Both the position numbers and the translations under genes were made by a program. 26,437 nt of DNA from a virus. Of this stretch, positions 20,641-26,437 are shown in pieces. Under the pieces are notes generated by a model. It had not been told where the DNA came from and did no database searches. It saw only the letters and a list, made by a program, of their open reading frames with translations. The stretch covers positions 1 through 26,437 of the IMG/VR virus record IMGVR_UViG_3300045051_001472; one strand, 5' to 3'. Numbering within the stretch: position 1 is the stretch's first letter; each line of letters begins with the position of its first letter.

Positions 20641-22823
20641 CACAAAGGGGATATTCCAAAAAAGATGGCCTGTGGGTTCCTGATCCGATGGATTATCACC
20701 CGATCAGGAAACATCTTCATTTCGATCCCTGTCCGGTAGCTGGAAACATACCGTTTTATGCCGATGCAAAGAAAAACCCCAGGTGTGTGGATACAACGGC
20801 TTTTACTGATTTTTGGGATGAACAGTTCGACCGGTGCGTCAATGGTTACGAGACGGGAGGGATATGGATTCCCGGGAGATATTACTACTTCCTCAACTTT
20901 GCAATCATCGATGGAGTGTTGGGAAAACAGTACCCGTGGTATCTCGATATTCAGCTGGAATTCTTCCGTACCGTTGAATATGTCAAGCAGGAACATAAAC
21001 TCGGAATAGTTATTCCCAAGGCACGAAGAAGAGGAGTGACCGAAATGATCGAGTTCGGCATCATGGGACACGGTCTTCGGTTTATCGAGGGATATAAGGG
21101 AGCCGTGGCTGCAGGTGATAACAAGTATATCACCGTTTTCAGGAACAAGTTTGACAAGTCTGCGGGAGAGATCCGCGACGAACTGAAACTGAATATTATT
21201 GCCGATAACAAGGATGAATACAAGATCGGTTACGAGATATACAATGCAGTCAACCAAAAGGAGGAGGCCGGATTCGGCGGGATGCTTAAGTTTGCATCGA
21301 TGTATGACAAGGCAACCAAACTGGAAGGAGAATATTTTCATGACGTGGATTGTGAAGAGTCCGGACAGTTTTCTTTTTTACTGGATACCGTGGAGTCGAT
21401 CAAGCCGGCGCTTATGATGGGGTCGGTTACAAAAGGAACCTTTTACCTGGGAGGATCGGTAGGCAATATCCTTACCTCGTCAAGAGGGTTCAAAATGGCA
21501 TGGGATGAAGCGGAGAAGTTTGACCTGGTACCTTTTTATATCTCAGGGCGTAGGATGCTTTACCCGTTCATAGGACTCTCTTCGGCAACCATGGAACGGC
21601 ACAATGCGTCGGCAGTCAAGGAAGACGACAAACTGGTCAGCGATCTTCCCAATTTGTCAAAACTGGGATGGCAGCCTCATGAACTGGTCGGATGCGAGGA
21701 TATCGCCGCATCGGAGAAGTGGATCTTAGACAAGACAGAGGAGTACAGCAAACTGCCCAACAAGAAAAACCTCATCAAGCACAAGCAGAACTTTCCGATT
21801 ACCGTGCAGGATGCCTTTACATCGGGAGGCTCCAATGACTTCAACACGGGACTTCTGATGATGCAGAAGCATGAGATCTACAAGAATACCGATGACCGGT
21901 TTACCCCGGGAGACTATATCCTTGAATTTGAAAAGACCAAGGATAATTATGGCCTCGACGTGATCAAGTCTCCTTTGAAAGTTTCCATGCGTATTGCAAC
22001 ACCCACCGATAAGGAGTGGGAAAAAGTGCGTATCCTCGAGCCTCCGCTTAAGACACGTAAGTCGAAGATGGATCATGCCGGAGTGGATGCCTATGAAATG
22101 GATGATTCGGAGACTACGACCTCTCTGGGTGGGATATGTGTCCTGAGAGATTCGAGGGTATCTGGATACCAGGGTATCATGCACCGTCCCGGGATTTATC
22201 CTATCGCCTGCTATTACAAACGTCCCCCGAGAAAAGAGTATTTTTTTGAGATCTGCCTTAAAATTGCAGTATTGTATAATACCCGAAGGCGCACGATGAT
22301 ATCGGCAGAACATGAGAGCTGTATCGATTTTTTTAAGAAAAACTACGGCGAGAAATATCTTGCCTTCCGTCCTAAGGCGCTCGATTCTCCAAAAAGCAAG
22401 ATGGTTCACAAGTACGGAACCAAGATGACTCCCTATTCCAAGCCAAGATTCCTTTCGATCATGCAGACGTGGATCGAGGATTATTTTGATCTGATATGGT
22501 TCGAGGAGCTGATCGATGATTACCTGACTTATGACAAGGAGAATATGGGCAACGACTGGGACCTTGCAGATGCCTGCGGCAATGCACTGACTTCGATATT
22601 GAAGAAAAATGCAAGTGGCGAACAAGCGGATTTTGCCGATGAGGGAGATGATGACGAGGACGAAAAAGAATATCAGAAATTTCGCAACCTGCCGACCTAT
22701 GGCTATGATCGGCGTGGTAACTTCGTAACAGACATGAGCAAAGTAACCATTGTTCAGGATCAGAAACCGAAAGAGACCGGTCCCGACAGGGAACACCGGG
22801 GAACAGACTTTATAAGATGTTAA
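20637..22823 (+). CDS. terL: Terminase large subunit
   Basis: The 728-residue protein has the two TerL domains. In the ATPase part, IPKARRRGVTEM (127-137) is a non-classical Walker A, FHDVDCEES (234-242) the Walker B with catalytic glutamate, and GGSVGN (272-277) a coupling motif. In the RNase H-like nuclease part the metal-binding acidic residues are likely D484 (GVDAYEMDD), E558 or E560 (SAEHE) and D642/D645 (NDWDLADA). It powers DNA packaging and cuts the genome at the portal. Its length is above the usual 450-600 residues because of an N-terminal extension of about 100 residues and an acidic C-terminal tail. Confidence 0.93.
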   Translation: MTQRGYSKKDGLWVPDPMDYHPIRKHLHFDPCPVAGNIPFYADAKKNPRCVDTTAFTDFWDEQFDRCVNGYETGGIWIPGRYYYFLNFAIIDGVLGKQYPWYLDIQLEFFRTVEYVKQEHKLGIVIPKARRRGVTEMIEFGIMGHGLRFIEGYKGAVAAGDNKYITVFRNKFDKSAGEIRDELKLNIIADNKDEYKIGYEIYNAVNQKEEAGFGGMLKFASMYDKATKLEGEYFHDVDCEESGQFSFLLDTVESIKPALMMGSVTKGTFYLGGSVGNILTSSRGFKMAWDEAEKFDLVPFYISGRRMLYPFIGLSSATMERHNASAVKEDDKLVSDLPNLSKLGWQPHELVGCEDIAASEKWILDKTEEYSKLPNKKNLIKHKQNFPITVQDAFTSGGSNDFNTGLLMMQKHEIYKNTDDRFTPGDYILEFEKTKDNYGLDVIKSPLKVSMRIATPTDKEWEKVRILEPPLKTRKSKMDHAGVDAYEMDDSETTTSLGGICVLRDSRVSGYQGIMHRPGIYPIACYYKRPPRKEYFFEICLKIAVLYNTRRRTMISAEHESCIDFFKKNYGEKYLAFRPKALDSPKSKMVHKYGTKMTPYSKPRFLSIMQTWIEDYFDLIWFEELIDDYLTYDKENMGNDWDLADACGNALTSILKKNASGEQADFADEGDDDEDEKEYQKFRNLPTYGYDRRGNFVTDMSKVTIVQDQKPKETGPDREHRGTDFIRC

Positions 22824-22835
22824 AACTTTAACGTT

Positions 22836-25055
22836 ATGAATACGATGCCCAATGTCATTGATGTCGACTGGACAGCCAATGAAAACGAGAAAGCAAAGGA
22901 GATGGTAAACTTCGGGATAGGACTGGCCGCTGAACGAGTCAAGGCTTCGGCGCAGTTCAACCGTAACTACAATGCCTATCATGGCGAGTACACTCAGGAG
23001 GAACTGACCAAAATGACTACCAAATATGGTCATGTCTCGCAAACACCCTACAAGTCGATGAAGCTGGGAAAAGTAAAACTTGACCGGCTGATCGGTGAGG
23101 CCATCGAACTGAACTTCCAGGCAGAAGTGACCACGACCAACAGGGATGCCATTTTGAAAAAAGCCAAACAGATCGCCAGGGCAAAAGGACGGTCGCTGAT
23201 GAAACCGTTTATCGAACAGCAGCAGCAACAGGGGCATGATATCTTCTCCGGAGTTAAAATTCCGGATTACGGCGATCCTACTGCATGGGATCCCAAGAAT
23301 TTCCGCACCAACAACGAAAGGATCATGGACATCCTTCTCAAACGCAAACTGAAGGATCCTGAAGCGGATTATATCTATTCCATGCTTTTTATATCGGGCT
23401 GTTTTACTTCAGAGATCCACTCGCTGGTAGTGGACAGGGGAGCAAAGAACTACTTTCCTCAGGTTATCCCGTCGGAACAGATGATCTTCATGGATACCGG
23501 CCTCGACAACCAGACCGGAAAGAGTCCCATCATAGGCCATAAGGAGAAGATGACCTTCGGGGATGTTGTCAAACGTTTCAATCTCGACGTTTACGGCAAC
23601 GATTATAAAAAAGTAAAAGAATATTTCCAGACAGGCACCTCTGCAGATGCTCAGGGTGGTGGAACGACAACAAAGTCGGGCCCCTATTCCTGGGTATATT
23701 TTTTCCAGTGGAGGATATACAAAACCAAATGGTTTAAGGTACAGGAAATTACCGAAGGAGAAGATCAGGGAAAAACAAGAATCGATGATATCACCGATCA
23801 GTATAACAGTGATGAGAAGTTCCGAGAACAAACCGATGCCGACAATGAATCAAAAAAATACAATGTGCAAAGGGCAATCGTTGAGAGTATCTATGAGGGT
23901 GCGTCTGTGGACGGTGTAGTATTCCTCGGGTTTGGGGAAGCTCAGAACCAGATCAAACTGCGTGATTACAAGAACCGGTACAATGTATCCTATGACTATA
24001 CGACTACACTGATCAAAACCATTGGCAATAAACGTACTGCTTATGCCAATGTCATGCTCGACCTCAACGAGGAGTATGATCATACCTGGTGGCTGATCAG
24101 GAAAAACCTCAAAAAGCTTAAGGTAGTCCCTATTGTTATTGACCAGGCAGCGCTGGGTGGAAAAACGTTGGATCTATTGTTCAACGAAATGGAAGAGAAC
24201 GACGTGATCATTATCGATTCCTCCCATGAATCGCTCAATACCGAGTTTGATGATGCCCGTAAGGTGGTGGGATCGCTCAATGGACAGAGTAATGCACAAT
24301 CTATCGTACAGGCGCTGCTTACAGTGGCAAATGACATTGAACGCGCCATGGACCTTTTGACCGGCATCAACGACGCGCGTCAGGGAATCGAGAAAGCCAC
24401 GACTACGGCAACGACCAACCAGAGCAATCTTAAGGCTTCCCGGTCTGTAACCTATGACCTGTTCTATTTTGCACAAAAGCATGAAGAGGTCGCCATGACC
24501 AAGGTACTCAACAAAGAGAAACTGGCTGTGGCTCTCAATCCTGAAGATTATCAGTTCCTCGACGAGTTTGACAATGCATTTATCAAGGCTACCGTGGAAA
24601 TTGCAATGGATGATTATTCTGCAAGGGTTACCGATGGGAAAAGAGAACACGATCTGAAGAATGACATTGATCTGTATCTGCCTCAGGAAGTCAATGCACG
24701 CAGGATATCAACGGCTGATGTGATTGATTTTAAAATATCAGACTCTTTTTCAGAAGCCGTAAAAATCCTTCGGGATGCCGTTCAGCGTTCCGAACAACTG
24801 GAAAAACAGATGGCCGATTCCAAGAATCAGACCGTCCTTCAGAATACCCAGCAGCAGACACAGGCCATGACCCAGAACCGCGAAGACGAACAGGCCCATG
24901 ACATGGAGAAGACCATGTATGTCGAAAATAACAAGCGTTACCTTGAAAATCTTAAACTGCAGGCCAAAGCAGCAGCAGATACCAATAAAAACATCACGGC
25001 GATATTCACCAGCGCCCAGAAAGCGAGTGAGGCAAATAAAAAGAAACCAAGTTAA
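22836..25055 (+). CDS. Portal protein
   Basis: A 739-residue product directly after terL, with the size and layout of a large portal protein: an N-terminal alpha/beta region, a long central part with a helical stem-like segment around residues 500-560 (DIERAMDLLTGIND), and a glutamine-rich, coiled-coil C-terminus (about 650-739). The portal forms the dodecameric DNA channel at the capsid vertex and docks TerL. A second ATG at codon 4 could be the true start. The identification rests mainly on gene order and overall character. Confidence 0.85.
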   Translation: MNTMPNVIDVDWTANENEKAKEMVNFGIGLAAERVKASAQFNRNYNAYHGEYTQEELTKMTTKYGHVSQTPYKSMKLGKVKLDRLIGEAIELNFQAEVTTTNRDAILKKAKQIARAKGRSLMKPFIEQQQQQGHDIFSGVKIPDYGDPTAWDPKNFRTNNERIMDILLKRKLKDPEADYIYSMLFISGCFTSEIHSLVVDRGAKNYFPQVIPSEQMIFMDTGLDNQTGKSPIIGHKEKMTFGDVVKRFNLDVYGNDYKKVKEYFQTGTSADAQGGGTTTKSGPYSWVYFFQWRIYKTKWFKVQEITEGEDQGKTRIDDITDQYNSDEKFREQTDADNESKKYNVQRAIVESIYEGASVDGVVFLGFGEAQNQIKLRDYKNRYNVSYDYTTTLIKTIGNKRTAYANVMLDLNEEYDHTWWLIRKNLKKLKVVPIVIDQAALGGKTLDLLFNEMEENDVIIIDSSHESLNTEFDDARKVVGSLNGQSNAQSIVQALLTVANDIERAMDLLTGINDARQGIEKATTTATTNQSNLKASRSVTYDLFYFAQKHEEVAMTKVLNKEKLAVALNPEDYQFLDEFDNAFIKATVEIAMDDYSARVTDGKREHDLKNDIDLYLPQEVNARRISTADVIDFKISDSFSEAVKILRDAVQRSEQLEKQMADSKNQTVLQNTQQQTQAMTQNREDEQAHDMEKTMYVENNKRYLENLKLQAKAAADTNKNITAIFTSAQKASEANKKKPS

Positions 25056-25066
25056 ATTTTTAAGTT

Positions 25067-26182
25067 ATGGCAGTAAAAACAGCAGATCCGAACGATGCGA
25101 AGAACGCAGCGGCGATCATTGAAGCAATGTTTAAAGGCGAACCGCCTAAAGATCCTGTTAATCCACCGGTTGATCCCCTCAATCCGCCGAAAGACCCTCC
25201 TGATCCGACGGCAGATCCCAAAAATCCTCCTGCTGATCCCGAAGAGATCAATCTTCTGGGAGATGATCAGGCCATCATCAGGGATCCAGAGAACCATTTC
25301 GAGCGTCTTGCAGTCGATTATGGCATTGAACCGGACGAAGATCAGAAGGGCGATGACTTCAAATGGGATTACGACTCCCTTAAAAAGGGACTCGACAAAA
25401 AAATTGATGAGTGGCAGAAGAAGCTTAACCTTGACGAATACGATCCTGATTCGCGCAAGGTGATCGAATATTTTACGGACAAAAAAGGTAATCTTGTAGA
25501 TTTCTACAAAAATCCACAGTTGGCAGAAGTTGAAAAACTGAAAAACCTCTCCGATGAGGAGCTATGGAAACGCAATTCCATAAGGCAGTACGTTAACATG
25601 GGATTTACCGAGGCAGAGGCGCTTATTAAGGCCGAAGCTGATATTGAGGCATTTGGCGACAGAAAAACAGGCATTTTCAAATTATTTGCAGATAACGCAA
25701 AGAATAATCTCGACAAATACGCCGAGCAGGTCATTAAACAGATGATTGACGAAAAAAACAATTACATCGAGCAAAACAACAAGAAAATAGCAGCAAAAGC
25801 GACCGAGGAACGCCAAAAAATGGTCAAGGAATTAAATAAAATGACCTCTTTTATGGGAATCATGCTTAACGATGCAACCAAGAAAGCGATCATCCATAAT
25901 ATTGAATCCGGAAAATTTTTGGAAAAATTAAAAGACAACCAGGCACAGGCTAATCTTAACGCTTATCTTTCGACTGTATTACAGCAGACCATCGTGAAGA
26001 CTTACCAGGATAAGATCATGAAAACTGCGGAAGAGCAACGGAGCAACCAACTGATAGAATTTTTAAAATCCAATTTCAACGCTGCTCCGGGAATGACTCC
26101 ACCGAGGGGATCGGGTCCAGGGTTTAATCAGAACGATGCGAATGCGGTAAACAACTTTTTAGATACAGTCCTTAAAAAATAA
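25067..26182 (+). CDS. Probable capsid scaffolding protein
   Basis: The 371-residue product has a proline/aspartate-rich repeat (about residues 25-60, NPP/DPP units), an acidic stretch, and then long charged helices to the end. Such composition, and the place between portal and the next virion gene, fit an internal scaffolding protein that guides capsid assembly. No protease motif is visible. A tail or minor head protein is the alternative. Confidence 0.6.
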   Translation: MAVKTADPNDAKNAAAIIEAMFKGEPPKDPVNPPVDPLNPPKDPPDPTADPKNPPADPEEINLLGDDQAIIRDPENHFERLAVDYGIEPDEDQKGDDFKWDYDSLKKGLDKKIDEWQKKLNLDEYDPDSRKVIEYFTDKKGNLVDFYKNPQLAEVEKLKNLSDEELWKRNSIRQYVNMGFTEAEALIKAEADIEAFGDRKTGIFKLFADNAKNNLDKYAEQVIKQMIDEKNNYIEQNNKKIAAKATEERQKMVKELNKMTSFMGIMLNDATKKAIIHNIESGKFLEKLKDNQAQANLNAYLSTVLQQTIVKTYQDKIMKTAEEQRSNQLIEFLKSNFNAAPGMTPPRGSGPGFNQNDANAVNNFLDTVLKK

Positions 26183-26208
26183 GTTGTTAAACCTAAAAAA
26201 AGCACAAA

Positions 26209-26437
26209 ATGCGAATTCAAGTTGAAACAGGTACATTCTCCAACGGGGAACTGAATATGTACCATCTGCAATCATGGATGAAGGCAGGAGTAGGAAAAGC
26301 GATAGATATTGTACTCTATGCCGAACAGCGTTTTTGCTTTACGATGCTCGTATCGGGCGCGTTCAGCAAAAATTATCACACTTCAGGTTATTTGCCGGGT
26401 TATAGCGGCAGTACTGTCGCTACAAGGATTCCCGCCA
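26209..26437 (+). CDS. Virion protein, possibly major capsid protein, 5' part
   Basis: An ATG at 26209-26211 after an A-rich leader opens a frame that runs off the window after 76 codons. The start MRIQVETGTFSNGELNMYH and the later TMLVSGAFSKNYHTSGY are strand-rich. Gene order (terL, portal, scaffold) makes a major capsid protein likely, but the fragment is too short to prove it. Confidence 0.6.
   Translation, partial: MRIQVETGTFSNGELNMYHLQSWMKAGVGKAIDIVLYAEQRFCFTMLVSGAFSKNYHTSGYLPGYSGSTVATRIPA

Noticed and set aside
21726-23237. Long minus-strand frame of 503 codons
   Set aside because: It is antisense to terL and the portal gene, both clear genes with recognisable motifs or context.

Overview
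The window is part of the genome of a tailed, double-stranded DNA phage (or a prophage) of a Bacteroidota host. Three things point to the host: promoters of the TTTG / TAnnTTTG type, phage protein families typical of Bacteroidota phages, and a solitary sequence that closely resembles the 47-nt type II-C CRISPR repeat of Bacteroides. The layout, with a dense minus-strand block of small genes on the left and a plus-strand packaging/head block on the right, and the size of the terminase and portal, would fit a crAss-like or related Bacteroidota virus; I cannot assign it further.

Left block (1-16.9 kb, almost all minus strand). Genes are short, tightly packed and often joined by 4-nt ATGA overlaps. 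Transcription units are separated by a recurring boundary: a hairpin ending GGGTTTATTTTTT (an intrinsic terminator), often followed by an AT-rich leader carrying a TAAACCTYTAAAATTA-like sequence just before the next ATG. Recognisable genes are a DUF3871/DUF932-like protein (750-1706), a truncated radical SAM protein (3297-3773), a hexapeptide-repeat beta-helix protein with 17 repeats (6596-7270), three tandem paralogues (12352-13244), zinc-ribbon proteins, small membrane and lipoproteins, and a Thoeris anti-defence protein of the Tad2/DUF2829 family (16043-16570). Most other genes have no function I can name.

Four gene-free stretches break this pattern. 2764-3296 holds a GC-rich, hairpin-forming segment that looks like a structured RNA. 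5252-5726 holds the CRISPR-repeat-like element, boxed by an 11-bp inverted repeat and sitting upstream of a minus-strand terminator. 13574-14174 is rich in alternating purine-pyrimidine runs and short direct repeats. 15622-16042 carries a cluster of TTTGTRTGTACAAA operator-like palindromes. The same palindromes occur in pairs about 29-31 bp apart at 3.3, 14.1, 15.95 and 16.95 kb.

Right block (17.0-26.4 kb, plus strand). A divergent promoter at 16.95-17.00 kb drives a secreted protein, a ribbon-helix-helix regulator and two small genes, ending at a strong terminator. A packaging and head block follows: an unknown proline-tailed protein, a PD-(D/E)XK nuclease, a small coiled-coil protein, the large terminase, the portal, a probable scaffold and the start of a further virion protein, possibly the major capsid protein.

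The main discovery candidate is the lone CRISPR-like repeat. No cas gene is visible, so the simplest reading is a phage RNA that mimics the host crRNA repeat (an RNA anti-CRISPR) or, read on the other strand, a tracrRNA-like decoy. Together with Tad2 it would give this phage counter-measures against two unrelated host defences.
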